From Cupriavidus oxalaticus (GTDB taxonomy: Bacteria > Pseudomonadota > Gammaproteobacteria > Burkholderiales > Burkholderiaceae): a stretch of 64,000 nt of DNA. Location of the stretch: the NCBI RefSeq assembly GCF_004768545.1, contig NZ_CP038635.1, forward strand, positions 2,914,001-2,978,000, in the 5' to 3' direction. The notes below the pieces were generated by a model, which saw only the letters and a list, made by a program, of their open reading frames with translations, was not told where the DNA came from and made no database searches. This document shows, piece after piece, positions 11,547-20,886 of the stretch (positions are counted from its first letter, which is position 1; each line of letters opens with the position of its first letter). Position numbers and translations under genes: made by a program.

Positions 11547-12188
11547 ATGACCCTGATCGCCCTGAACAAGCCGTACGGCACCATGAGCCAGTTCTCGGAA
11601 CATCCCACGCGCCCCACGCTGGCCGCTTGCGTGGACGTGCCGGGCGTGTACCCGGCCGGCCGGCTCGATGCGGACAGTGAAGGTTTGCTGCTGCTGACCG
11701 ACGACGGCGCGCTCCAGGCGCGCATTGCCGACCCGCGCCACAAGCTGGAAAAGACTTACCTCGCCCAGGTCGAGGGCATTCCCGATGCGGCCGCGCTGGC
11801 GCGGCTGCGCGCCGGAGTCGACCTTGGCGACTTCGTCACGCAGCCGGCGCGGGCGCGTGCGATCGGCGAGCCCGACTGGCTCTGGCCGCGCCATCCGCCG
11901 GTGCGTTATCGCGCCGCGATCCCGACGTCATGGCTGGAGCTGAAGATTCGCGAAGGCAAGAACCGGCAGGTGCGGCGCATGACCGCTGCCGTCGGCTTCC
12001 CCACGCTGCGGCTGGTCCGCGTGGGCATCGGGCCGCTCGACCTGCGCACGCTCGGTCTCGCCCCTGGGGAATCGTGCGAGGTCGAGCCCGATGTACTGGG
12101 CTTGACGGCGACACGCGCGCCGGCCACCCATGTCTCAAAGACCAGACAGGCGAACGACGCCAAGCGGCGTTCTCGTTACAAAAGCTAA
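11547..12188 (+). CDS. rluE: 23S rRNA pseudouridine synthase RluE
   Basis: Isomerises a uridine (U2457 in E. coli) of 23S rRNA. Family RsuA/RluB/E/F. The catalytic aspartate is in [33 protein letters not shown] and [21 protein letters not shown] are close to E. coli RluE rather than to RluB or RluF. There is no S4 domain, as in RluE. The start at 11547 ([11 protein letters not shown]) is where homology begins; an ATG at 11487 would add 20 residues. The C-terminal tail is basic (AKRRSRYKS). It is divergent from icd. Confidence 0.9.
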   Translation: MTLIALNKPYGTMSQFSEHPTRPTLAACVDVPGVYPAGRLDADSEGLLLLTDDGALQARIADPRHKLEKTYLAQVEGIPDAAALARLRAGVDLGDFVTQPARARAIGEPDWLWPRHPPVRYRAAIPTSWLELKIREGKNRQVRRMTAAVGFPTLRLVRVGIGPLDLRTLGLAPGESCEVEPDVLGLTATRAPATHVSKTRQANDAKRRSRYKS

Positions 12189-12292
12189 CAAATGGCGCGT
12201 CAACGCGCCGTCCGGACGCCTCGTTCTTGTCGGTGACACGTCCAATCACGCGTCACAACTTCCGACTGTTCTTATCCTTCGAGGTAATCGCC

Positions 12293-12484
12293 ATGAAAAA
12301 ACTGATCGCTGCTCTGGTTGTCGGCCTGTTCGCCACCGGCGCCTTCGCCCAGGCTTCGGCCCCTGCCGACGCTGCAGCGCCCGCGGCCACCAAGGAAGCC
12401 CCGAAGCCCGCAAAGAAGAAGACCAGCCACAAGAAGACCACCCACAAGAAGGCCGCCACGGCTTCGGCCCCGGCCGCGCAGTAA
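12293..12484 (+). CDS. Small exported Ala/Lys-rich protein, acid-shock-like
   Basis: 63 residues. A clear signal peptide (MKKLIAALVVGLFATGAFAQ, cleavage after AFA) is followed by a tail made almost only of Ala, Pro, Lys, Thr, Ser and His with a repeated KKTxHKK unit. Composition and design resemble the enterobacterial acid-shock protein Asr, but low-complexity sequence makes homology uncertain. A GAGG site lies 8 bases before the ATG and a strong terminator follows, so it looks like a real single-gene transcript. Its function is unknown. Confidence 0.78.
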   Translation: MKKLIAALVVGLFATGAFAQASAPADAAAPAATKEAPKPAKKKTSHKKTTHKKAATASAPAAQ

Positions 12485-12517
12485 GCCGCCGTGCCGGCCA
12501 CGCGCCGGCGAAGAAGG

Positions 12518-12549
12518 AGGCAGGCTGCCACCAGGCGCCTGCCTTTTTC
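12518..12549 (+). terminator. Intrinsic terminator after the small exported protein
   Basis: Eight-base arms AGGCAGGC / GCCTGCCT with an 11-base loop followed by TTTTT. Confidence 0.82.
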
Positions 12550-12629
12550 GTTTTGGCCGCCGCCATCCATCGGCGCGGCACCTGCGCTATGCTTGCGGCT
12601 GCCGTCCGCGCCCTTCCAGACCGAACACC

Positions 12630-13091
12630 ATGTCCTTCCTGCTCAAGACGCCGTTGTCACGCTGCTTCCAGATTGCCGCGGCGCTCGCCGTGCTCGCCGC
12701 CGGCCAGGCCCAGGCGCAAGCCGCGCTGCCGGTAGTGCCGTTGACCGCGGGCATGTACGCGATCCACGCCGAGGTTGCCGCCACGCCGGCGGCGCGCGAA
12801 CAGGGGCTGATGTACCGCAAGAGCATGCCGGTCAACAGCGGCATGCTGTTCGTGTTCGAGCAAAAGGCCGGTCATTGCTTCTGGATGCGCAATACCGAGC
12901 TGCCGCTGTCGATCGCTTTTCTTGCCGACGACGGGACCATCGTCAATATCGAGGACATGGCACCGCGTACCGAGAGCAACCACTGCCCGAAGACGGCGAT
13001 CCGCTATGCGCTGGAAATGAACCAGGGCTGGTTCACGCAGAAGGGCATTCGCGCCGGCGCGAAGATCGGCGGGCTGCCGCAGGCGCGCTGA
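12630..13091 (+). CDS. DUF192 family exported protein
   Basis: 153 residues. N-terminal signal peptide (about 1-30, hydrophobic IAAALAVLAAGQAQAQA) and one DUF192 domain with the typical REQGLMYRKSMP, GMLFVFEQ, FWMRNTELPLSIAFLADDG and MNQGWFTQKGIRAGAKI motifs. The family is widespread and of unknown function. Its neighbours give no clear role. The ATG at 12630 places the signal peptide at the N-terminus; longer in-frame extensions run into the upstream terminator. Confidence 0.88.
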   Translation: MSFLLKTPLSRCFQIAAALAVLAAGQAQAQAALPVVPLTAGMYAIHAEVAATPAAREQGLMYRKSMPVNSGMLFVFEQKAGHCFWMRNTELPLSIAFLADDGTIVNIEDMAPRTESNHCPKTAIRYALEMNQGWFTQKGIRAGAKIGGLPQAR

Positions 13092-13109
13092 CGCGCCGCG
13101 GCGGCATGC

Positions 13110-13133
13110 GGTGCCGGCATGGACGCCGGCACC
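13110..13133. other. GC hairpin between convergent genes
   Basis: Nine-base arms GGTGCCGGC / GCCGGCACC between the DUF192 and yajQ stops. There is no T-run, so termination is only possible, not shown. Confidence 0.4.
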
Positions 13134-13146
13134 GGGAGAATCCGGC

Positions 13147-13632
13147 TTAGTCGCGGAAGTTGTTGAAGTCCAGCGGCGCTTCCGAGACGTCCTTGCGCAG
13201 CATGGCGATCACGTTCTGCAGGTCGTCGCGCTTGGTTCCCGAGACGCGCACCGCATCGCCCTGGATGCTGGCCTGCACCTTGATCTTGCTGTCCTTGATC
13301 ATGCGCACGATCTTCTTGGCCAGGTCGCCCGTCACCCCCTTCTTGATGGTGATGACCTGCTTGACCTTGTCGCCGCTGATCTTGTCGGTCTTGCCGTAGT
13401 CCAGGAAGCGCACGTCGACATTGCGCTTGGCCATCTTGTTGATCAGCACATCCTTCACCTGGTCCAGCTTGAAATCGTCGTCGGCAAAGGCGGTCAGTTC
13501 GTTTTCCTTCTGCTCGACCCGGGCGTCCGAGCCCTTGAAATCGAAGCGGGTCGAGATTTCCTTGTTGGATTGCTCGACGGCGTTCTTCACCTCGACCATG
13601 TTCGCTTCGCACACTACGTCAAACGACGGCAT
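13147..13632 (-). CDS. yajQ: YajQ family nucleotide-binding protein
   Basis: 161 residues, full length for the YajQ/DUF520 family (two ferredoxin-like halves). Diagnostic [38 protein letters not shown] and [24 protein letters not shown] are present. Some family members bind cyclic di-GMP (shown in Xanthomonas and Pseudomonas), so a signalling role is possible but unproven here. The ATG at 13632 has an AGGAGA site. It is divergent from murB. Confidence 0.95.
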   Translation of the reverse strand: MPSFDVVCEANMVEVKNAVEQSNKEISTRFDFKGSDARVEQKENELTAFADDDFKLDQVKDVLINKMAKRNVDVRFLDYGKTDKISGDKVKQVITIKKGVTGDLAKKIVRMIKDSKIKVQASIQGDAVRVSGTKRDDLQNVIAMLRKDVSEAPLDFNNFRD

Positions 13633-13763
13633 TGCATTCTCCTTGTGATCCATATGCCCGGAAGGCGGCCGTTGGCGACGCCTTCCGTATAATTCAGGCC
13701 TACCTCGCAGCCAGGGGCCGCAACGCTTACCACCAGCGGCGGCCGCGTCACCTATCCCCTTGC

Positions 13764-14774
13764 ATGGCAGATTTCCACGAATTTTATCCCCTGCGCCGCC
13801 ACAATACATTCGGATTCGATGCGCGCGCGCGCTTCGCCGTGCATGTGCGCAGCGAAGCCGACCTGACCGAGGCACTCGCGGACCCGCGCGCCAATGGCCT
13901 GCCGCTGGTAGTGCTGGGCGGCGGCAGCAACGTGGTGCTGACGCGCGACCTCGACGCGCTGGTGCTGCTGATGGAGATCCCGGGCTACCAGGTCGAGGAT
14001 GCCGATGACGCCTGGCTGGTCACCGCGGGCGCGGGCGAGAACTGGAATGCGCTGGTCGACCGCACCATTGCCGACGGCAAGCCGGGCCTCGAGAACCTGG
14101 CGCTGATTCCCGGCACTGCGGGCGCCGCGCCGATCCAGAATATCGGCGCCTATGGGGTGGAACTGCGTGACCGCTTCGAAGGCGTGCGCGCCTATGACCG
14201 CCATGCCGACTTGTTCGTCTGGCTTGATTTACGCGCATGCGGGTTCGGCTACCGCGACAGCCTGTTCAAGCAGGCCGGCGCGGGCCGCTACATCATTACC
14301 GCGGTGACGCTGCGCTTGCCCAAGGCATGGCAACCGGTCCTGTCTTACGGCGAACTGGCGCGCGAGCTGTCCGGCAATCTCGCGCCGGACGCCGCCACGG
14401 TCCGCGACGCGGTGGTGGCGATCCGCACGCGCAAGCTGCCCGACCCCGCGCAGATCGGCAACGCCGGCAGCTTTTTCAAGAACCCGCTGGTCAGCGCCGC
14501 GCAGCGCGATACGCTGCTGCAGGCCAATCCCGACCTGGTGAGCTATCCCCAGCCGGACGGCAGCTACAAGCTCGCCGCGGGCTGGCTGATCGACCGCTGC
14601 GGGTTCAAGGGCGTCAGCGACGGCCCGGTGGGTGTCTATGGCAAGCAGGCACTGGTGCTGGTGCACCGCGGCGGCGGAACCGGCGCGATGCTCCTGGCGC
14701 TGGCCAACCGCATCGCGGATACCGTCGAAGCGCGCTTCGGCGTGCGGATCGAGCCCGAGCCGGTAGTGCTGTAG
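13764..14774 (+). CDS. murB: UDP-N-acetylmuramate dehydrogenase
   Basis: FAD enzyme that reduces UDP-GlcNAc-enolpyruvate to UDP-MurNAc in peptidoglycan synthesis. 336 residues, a type I MurB. FAD-binding motifs [12 protein letters not shown] and [16 protein letters not shown] are present, and [10 protein letters not shown] contains the proton-donating serine. The C-terminal GVRIEPEPV holds the conserved glutamate. A TATAAT at 13688-13693 may be its -10 element. It sits apart from the main mra cluster. Confidence 0.97.
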   Translation: MADFHEFYPLRRHNTFGFDARARFAVHVRSEADLTEALADPRANGLPLVVLGGGSNVVLTRDLDALVLLMEIPGYQVEDADDAWLVTAGAGENWNALVDRTIADGKPGLENLALIPGTAGAAPIQNIGAYGVELRDRFEGVRAYDRHADLFVWLDLRACGFGYRDSLFKQAGAGRYIITAVTLRLPKAWQPVLSYGELARELSGNLAPDAATVRDAVVAIRTRKLPDPAQIGNAGSFFKNPLVSAAQRDTLLQANPDLVSYPQPDGSYKLAAGWLIDRCGFKGVSDGPVGVYGKQALVLVHRGGGTGAMLLALANRIADTVEARFGVRIEPEPVVL

Positions 14775-14801
14775 CGCCTTTAGCGCCTGCTGGCCCGGCG
14801 A

Positions 14802-15119
14802 TCACCCGAAGTGGCAGACGTAGTCCAGCGTCTCCAGCACCTCGATGTCGAAGCTGCTGTTGCCCGGCACGTCGAACTGCTGGCCAGCGCCGTAGGCCTG
14901 CCAGTCTTCCGCGCCGGCCAGGCGCACGCGGCAGCTGCCGCCGTTGATTTCCATGATTTCCGGCGCGCCGGTGTTGAACGTCAGCGAAGCCGGGAAAATC
15001 ACGCCCAGCGTCTTGCGGGTACCGTCCGGGAACAGCACGGTGTGGCTCACGCACTTGCCGTCGAAATACAGGTTGGCTTTCTTGACGACCGATACGTTGT
15101 CGAACTGGCTCACTTCCAT
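14802..15119 (-). CDS. ppnP: Pyrimidine/purine nucleoside phosphorylase PpnP
   Basis: Small cupin-fold enzyme (former DUF1255/YaiE) that phosphorolyses several nucleosides. About 105 residues; [34 protein letters not shown] and the C-terminal DYVCHFG match the family. Start unsure: GTG 15128, ATG 15119 and GTG 15113 are all in frame. AAGGAG abuts ATG 15119 and is best spaced for GTG 15113. The argF terminator lies just upstream, so the gene needs its own promoter. Confidence 0.88.
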   Translation of the reverse strand: MEVSQFDNVSVVKKANLYFDGKCVSHTVLFPDGTRKTLGVIFPASLTFNTGAPEIMEINGGSCRVRLAGAEDWQAYGAGQQFDVPGNSSFDIEVLETLDYVCHFG

Positions 15120-15145
15120 CTCCTTCACTGTCTTGAATCAGACGT

Positions 15146-15171
15146 AAAAAGAGGGGCCATCGCGGCCCCTC
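15146..15171 (-). terminator. Intrinsic terminator after argF
   Basis: On the minus strand GAGGGGCC / GGCCCCTC with a 5-base loop, followed by TTTTT. It starts 22 bases after the argF stop and ends 27 bases before ppnP. Confidence 0.9.
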
Positions 15172-15192
15172 CCCTGTTCACTCCGCGCGCGC

Positions 15193-16116
15193 TCAGTAGC
15201 GGCCGCAGAGCAGGTATTCCATCAGCGCCTTCTGCACGTGCAGGCGGTTTTCCGCCTCGTCCCAGACCACGCTCTTGGGACCGTCGATCACGGCGGCCTC
15301 GACTTCCTCGCCGCGGTGCGCCGGCAGGCAGTGCATGAACAGCGCGTCGGGCTCGGCGCGGTCCATCATCGCGGTGGTGACCATCCAGTCCTTGAAGGCG
15401 CGCTTGCGGGCTTCGTTCTCGGCCTCGAAGCCCATGCTGGTCCAAACGTCGGTGGTGACCAAACTGGCGCCCTGGCAGGCGGCGAGGGGATCCTCGAAGA
15501 CCTTGACCAGGCTGGCGGCGGTCGCCGGCACCATGGCGGGATCGAGCTGGTATCCCGGCGGCGCCGAGAAATGGAAATTGAAGCCCAGCCGCTCGGCAGC
15601 CTGGATCCAGGTATAGGCCATGTTGTTGGCATCGCCGATCCACGCCACCGTCTTGCCGCGGATGCTGCCGCGCTGCTCGATGTAGGTGAAGATATCGGCC
15701 AGCACCTGGCACGGGTGGTATTCGTTGGTCAGCCCGTTGATCACCGGCACGCGCGAGTGCGCGGCAAAGCGGTCGATGATGTCCTGGCCGAAGGTGCGGA
15801 TCATGATGATGTCGACCATGCGCGAGATCACCTGCGCCGCATCCTCGATCGGCTCGCCGCGGCCCAGCTGCGAATCGCGGGTGTTCAGGAACACCGCATG
15901 GCCGCCCAGCTGGTGGATGCCGGCTTCGAACGACAGGCGCGTACGCGTGGAATTCTTCTCGAAGATCATGGCCAGCGTGCGGTCGTGCAGCGGGTGCCAG
16001 GTCTCGTAGTTCTTGAACTTGGCCTTCAGGATCCGCGCGCGGTCCAGCAGGTACTCGTACTCGTCGGGAGTGAAGTCGCTGAACTGGAGGTAATGCTTGA
16101 TCGGGGTTGGGCTCAT
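15193..16116 (-). CDS. argF: Ornithine carbamoyltransferase
   Basis: Forms citrulline from ornithine and carbamoyl phosphate in arginine synthesis. 307 residues. The carbamoyl-phosphate motif STRTR (56-60), the DNNM-like GDANNMAYTW segment, DVWTSMGFE and the ornithine-binding HCLPAHRGEEV loop are all present, giving an anabolic OTC. The ATG at 16116 opens the conserved MSPTPIKHYLQFSDF. Upstream ATG and TTG codons would add residues without family support. Confidence 0.97.
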   Translation of the reverse strand: MSPTPIKHYLQFSDFTPDEYEYLLDRARILKAKFKNYETWHPLHDRTLAMIFEKNSTRTRLSFEAGIHQLGGHAVFLNTRDSQLGRGEPIEDAAQVISRMVDIIMIRTFGQDIIDRFAAHSRVPVINGLTNEYHPCQVLADIFTYIEQRGSIRGKTVAWIGDANNMAYTWIQAAERLGFNFHFSAPPGYQLDPAMVPATAASLVKVFEDPLAACQGASLVTTDVWTSMGFEAENEARKRAFKDWMVTTAMMDRAEPDALFMHCLPAHRGEEVEAAVIDGPKSVVWDEAENRLHVQKALMEYLLCGRY

Positions 16117-16544
16117 AAAACAAAGAAGGCGGCTCGGTGGGGACGCGCCGTCATGAAGTGCCATGACCTGAGCGCGCCGCGGAGCCGCCTTTCGCGTCGC
16201 ATACGCAATTTAACTGCAGGAATCATAAGGGATTATTTCTGCTTTGCCCAGCCCGGGACAACCCGTGACGGGCGCCGCGCCGAGCGCGTTGACAGGTTCC
16301 CGACAGGATTCCGCCCTTATGCGCAAGTCTTATATAAGATATAATACTGGCTGATTCACGCGGGGCCCCGGCATACCCTTGCCGCTGCGCGCCGCCGGCA
16401 TCAAAAGTGCCCCCGCAGACACCGACGCCCCGCCTTCCCGGCCGGAAAAAGCGCGAACCAAACGCGCACCAGCCGCGTCAAACGGGCGCACGTTTCCGCG
16501 GGCTTAACCGTCGAGTCGTCGCCTCACCCGCAGTGTCCAGCCTC
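16117..16544. other. Intergenic region argF / DUF3579 gene
   Basis: 428 bases between divergent genes. It carries the palindromic site and perfect TATAAT described at 16326-16345. The remainder, GC-rich and with no supported open frame, shows nothing recognisable. Confidence 0.6.
16326..16345 (+). promoter_or_regulatory. Second copy of the AGTCTTATATAAGA site, overlapping a -10
   Basis: AGTCTTATATAAGA (16326-16339) is identical to the site at 11453-11466. TATAAT follows directly at 16340-16345, so a protein bound here would cover a -10 element. No good -35 match is seen 17 bases upstream. Confidence 0.55.
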
Positions 16545-16844
16545 ATGAACCCCAACGTTCGCGAATACTTTATCCAAGGCATTACCAAGGAAGGCAAGAC
16601 CTTCCGCCCGAGCGACTGGGCCGAGCGGCTGTGCGGCGTGATGGCGCAGTTCCGCCCCGAAGGCGACACCGGCGATCCCCGGCTGACCTATTCCCCCTAC
16701 GTGCGCCCCATCTTCGCCGGCAACGTCAAATGCGTGGTGGTGGATGTGCGGCTGCGCGATATCGAACCGAAGGCGCTGGATTTCGTGCTGAACTTTGCGC
16801 GCGACAACAACCTGCAACTGGTCGAGGCCTGCTCGCTGGAATGA
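16545..16844 (+). CDS. DUF3579 domain protein, function unknown
   Basis: 99 residues, restricted as far as I know to beta-proteobacteria and relatives. Seen: MNPNVREYFIQGITKEGKTFRPSDWAERL, then VRPIFAGNVKCVVVDVRLRDIEPKALDFVLNFARDNNLQ. No signal peptide, membrane helix or catalytic motif is visible; it is probably a small soluble cytoplasmic protein. The ATG at 16545 fits the conserved domain start. The upstream palindrome shared with icd suggests common control with central metabolism (inference). Confidence 0.85.
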   Translation: MNPNVREYFIQGITKEGKTFRPSDWAERLCGVMAQFRPEGDTGDPRLTYSPYVRPIFAGNVKCVVVDVRLRDIEPKALDFVLNFARDNNLQLVEACSLE

Positions 16845-16883
16845 CATCGCGGTAGGTCGCCAAACTACAGGCGCCGCAAAAGC

Positions 16884-16912
16884 AAAAAGCTCGTCGGATG
16901 ACGAGCTTTTTT
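16884..16912. terminator. Bidirectional intrinsic terminator, DUF3579 gene / rpsT
   Basis: Twelve-base arms AAAAAGCTCGTC / GACGAGCTTTTT with a 4-base loop and T or A runs on both sides. It sits between two convergent genes. Confidence 0.92.
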
Positions 16913-16969
16913 GTCTGGCGGAACCGAAGTTCCGCCGCTGCCGGGCCGCCGGGGCGACCCACACAACAA

Positions 16970-17239
16970 TCAGGCAGCAGCCATGGCCTTGATGGCGGCC
17001 GACAGGCGCGACTTGTGACGTGCAGCCTTGTTCTTGTGCACGATCTTCTTGTCGGCAATGCTGTCGATCACAGCTTGCGAGTTCTTGAACACTTCAGCGG
17101 CAGCAGCCTTGTCGCCGGCGTCGATGGCCTTGCGGACGGCCTTGACGGCGGTGCGCAGACGCGAGCGCAGGCTGGAGTTGTGAGCGTTCTGGGCGACGGC
17201 CTGGCGGGCGCGCTTGCGAGCTTGTGCGGAATTTGCCAT
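16970..17239 (-). CDS. rpsT: 30S ribosomal protein S20
   Basis: Binds 16S rRNA in the body of the small subunit. 89 residues, rich in Ala, Lys and Arg. [32 protein letters not shown] and [18 protein letters not shown] are the conserved S20 segments. It is monocistronic with the usual strong terminator and is divergent from murJ, a common arrangement in beta-proteobacteria. Confidence 0.98.
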   Translation of the reverse strand: MANSAQARKRARQAVAQNAHNSSLRSRLRTAVKAVRKAIDAGDKAAAAEVFKNSQAVIDSIADKKIVHKNKAARHKSRLSAAIKAMAAA

Positions 17240-17590
17240 TTCGAAAATATCCTGAATTCAGATGCGTGCCGCGGGGGACACAACAATTAAGTCATATCGA
17301 GCGACCCGGGATGCACTGACACACGAATCCGGAACGCAACTGTCCTTGTGAATCGGCAATTATACACAGATGCCGACACACGGCGCAAGACTGCTGGGAC
17401 TTTGCCGACGCGTGCGGGGCCTCTCACAGGCGATCCGTATAATATGCGCCACATCGCGCCGGTGCGCGTGGCGAGCCGGCAACTTTACCGCGTTGCCCAC
17501 GTCTGAAAGGCGTCCCGGGCGCCACGTCCGGCACACGCCGCCCCGCGGCCCGCGCCCGCACCGATCCACCGTCCCGCTCCGATCCACACC
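17240..17590. other. Divergent promoter region rpsT / murJ
   Basis: 351 bases. Leftward: the rpsT promoter below, leaving a ~110-base leader. Rightward: a TATAAT at 17438-17443 that may be the murJ -10. No open frame is supported. Confidence 0.6.
17359..17388 (-). promoter_or_regulatory. Candidate rpsT promoter
   Basis: On the minus strand TTGCGC (17388-17383), 18-base spacer, then a perfect TATAAT (17364-17359). It matches sigma70 spacing and fits a strongly expressed ribosomal gene. Confidence 0.55.
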
Positions 17591-19141
<1,551 letters not shown>

Positions 19142-19193
19142 GCGTGGTGACCCACGCTGCGCGCGGCGCCCCTGGCGGCACCGGGAATCCGAT

Positions 19194-20042
19194 ATGACAT
19201 CCACCAAAGTCCTGGATTACTTCGCCAGCCTCGTGGCTGACGAAAACGGCATCCCGCTGACCGAGACCGCACTGTCCATCGCGCAGGATGCCTATCCGGA
19301 CCTGGACCTGCAGGCCGAGCTGGCCGCACTGGACGTGCTGGCGCTGCGCCTGAAGCGCCGGATCGCCGAAGGCACGCCGGCAATCCAGCGGCTGCGGCTG
19401 CTAAATCATTTCTTCTATCGCGACCTTGGCTTTGGCCCGAACGCCAACGACTACTACGATCCGGACAACTCGTACCTGAACGTGGTGGTGCGGCAGCGGC
19501 GCGGCATCCCCATCTCGCTGGCGGTGCTGTTCATGGAACTGGGCCAACAGATCGGCCTGCCCCTCAAGGGGGTGTCGTTCCCCAACCATTTCCTGTTGCG
19601 CATGACCATCCCGGCGGGCGAGGTGATCCTGGACCCGCTGACCGGCGAAACGCTCTCGAAGGAGCAGTTGCAGGAAATGCTGGATCCGTACCTGGAGCGC
19701 GAAGGCATCACCGATTCCGGGCAGGTGCCACTGGGCCTGTTCCTGCGCGCGGCCAGCCATCGCGAGATCGTCGCGCGCATGCTGCGCAACCTGAAGGCGA
19801 TCTACCTGCAGGAGTCACGCTGGCAGCGGCTGCTGGCGGTGCAGAACCGCCTGGTGATCCTGCTGCCGGGTTCGATCGAGGAAGTGCGCGACCGCGGGCT
19901 GGCGTATGCCAACCTGGAGTGCTTCCGACCGGCGCTGGCCGACCTGGAAGCCTATGTGCAGGCACGCCCCGATGCCGCCGATATCGGCCAGATCCGCGAG
20001 CGCATGCCGGCACTGCGCATGATGAGCCGCAGCCTCAACTGA
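19194..20042 (+). CDS. SirB1-like transglutaminase-fold / TPR protein
   Basis: 282 residues. N-terminal transglutaminase-like region with LLNHFFYRDLGFGPNANDYYDPDNSYL, RRGIPISLAVLFMELGQQIG and GVSFPNHFLLRM, then C-terminal helices resembling TPR repeats (IYLQESRWQRLLAVQNRL, GLAYANLECFRPALADLEAYV). This is the SirB1/YchA family. Its molecular role is not established. The ATG at 19194 lies 52 bases after murJ. It is convergent with dedA. Confidence 0.88.
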   Translation: MTSTKVLDYFASLVADENGIPLTETALSIAQDAYPDLDLQAELAALDVLALRLKRRIAEGTPAIQRLRLLNHFFYRDLGFGPNANDYYDPDNSYLNVVVRQRRGIPISLAVLFMELGQQIGLPLKGVSFPNHFLLRMTIPAGEVILDPLTGETLSKEQLQEMLDPYLEREGITDSGQVPLGLFLRAASHREIVARMLRNLKAIYLQESRWQRLLAVQNRLVILLPGSIEEVRDRGLAYANLECFRPALADLEAYVQARPDAADIGQIRERMPALRMMSRSLN

Positions 20043-20070
20043 CGGGGCTGCGTCAGATATTACAGGCGCT

Positions 20071-20736
20071 TCAGCGCTCCACGCGCGAGGGCCGGCGGCG
20101 ATTGCCGCGCACCAGCTTCCACAGTCCGCCCAGCACCAGCGGCACCACCGCCGCGCCGATCCCCGCCAGCACGATCAGGTTCAGGTACTGCTTGATGAAC
20201 GGCAGGTTGCCGAAGAAGTAACCGGCAAAGACCAGCCCGACCACCCAGGCAAGCGCGCCCAGCACGTTGAACATCTGGAAGCGCGCGAAGGTCATCTGCG
20301 ACACGCCGGCGACGAACGGCGCAAAGGTGCGCACGATCGGCACGAAACGCGCCATCACCAGGGTCTTGCCGCCATGCCGCTCGTAGAAATCATGGGTGCG
20401 GCGCAGCGCATCCTGGTCCAGGAAGCGCCACTGGTGGTCGAACACCTTGGGCCCGATCCAGCTGCCCACCCAGTAGTTGACGGTATTGCCAGTGACGGCC
20501 GCCACCAGCAGCAGGCCCACCAGCGCCCATTCGTTCATGGCGCCGGTAGCGCAGAAGGCGCCGGCGATAAACAGTAGCGAGTCGCCCGGCAGGAACGGCA
20601 GGACCACCAGCCCGGTTTCGGCGAACACGATCAGGAACAGGATGGCATAGACCCAGTGGCCATACTGGTCGATGACGGTGCCGAGGTATTTGTCGACATG
20701 GACCAGCATGTCGATGAGCTGCAAAGCGAATTCCAA
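20071..20736 (-). CDS. DedA family membrane protein
   Basis: 221 residues, SNARE-associated/DedA fold. GLVVLPFLPGDSLLFIAGA and the FYERHGGKTLVMARFVPIVRTFAPFVAG signature contain the acidic and arginine residues needed for DedA function. Recent work on the family points to undecaprenyl-phosphate or phospholipid translocation (family knowledge, not tested here). The TTG start at 20736 gives MEFALQLIDMLVHVDKYL, aligning with the E. coli DedA N-terminus, and has a GGGGAA site; ATG 20709 would remove nine conserved residues. Confidence 0.9.
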   Translation of the reverse strand: MEFALQLIDMLVHVDKYLGTVIDQYGHWVYAILFLIVFAETGLVVLPFLPGDSLLFIAGAFCATGAMNEWALVGLLLVAAVTGNTVNYWVGSWIGPKVFDHQWRFLDQDALRRTHDFYERHGGKTLVMARFVPIVRTFAPFVAGVSQMTFARFQMFNVLGALAWVVGLVFAGYFFGNLPFIKQYLNLIVLAGIGAAVVPLVLGGLWKLVRGNRRRPSRVER

Positions 20737-20874
20737 GTCGTTCCCCGATATGGTTTGGTTGACTGCACAAGTCCACGCGGCGCGTGCCGCCCTGGCATGA
20801 ATCATACAAGAGCCGGCGTGCCCTTCCGCCACTTGTCGCGGGCCGGTGGCGCCGACTCTGCGTGGACGGCCACG

Positions 20875-20880
20875 TATAAT
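20875..20880 (+). promoter_or_regulatory. Perfect -10 hexamer immediately before mutL
   Basis: TATAAT ends 6 bases before the mutL ATG. If used, transcription would start at or next to the A of the start codon, giving a leaderless mRNA. No good -35 match is visible. Confidence 0.45.
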
Positions 20881-20886
20881 CGCCGG

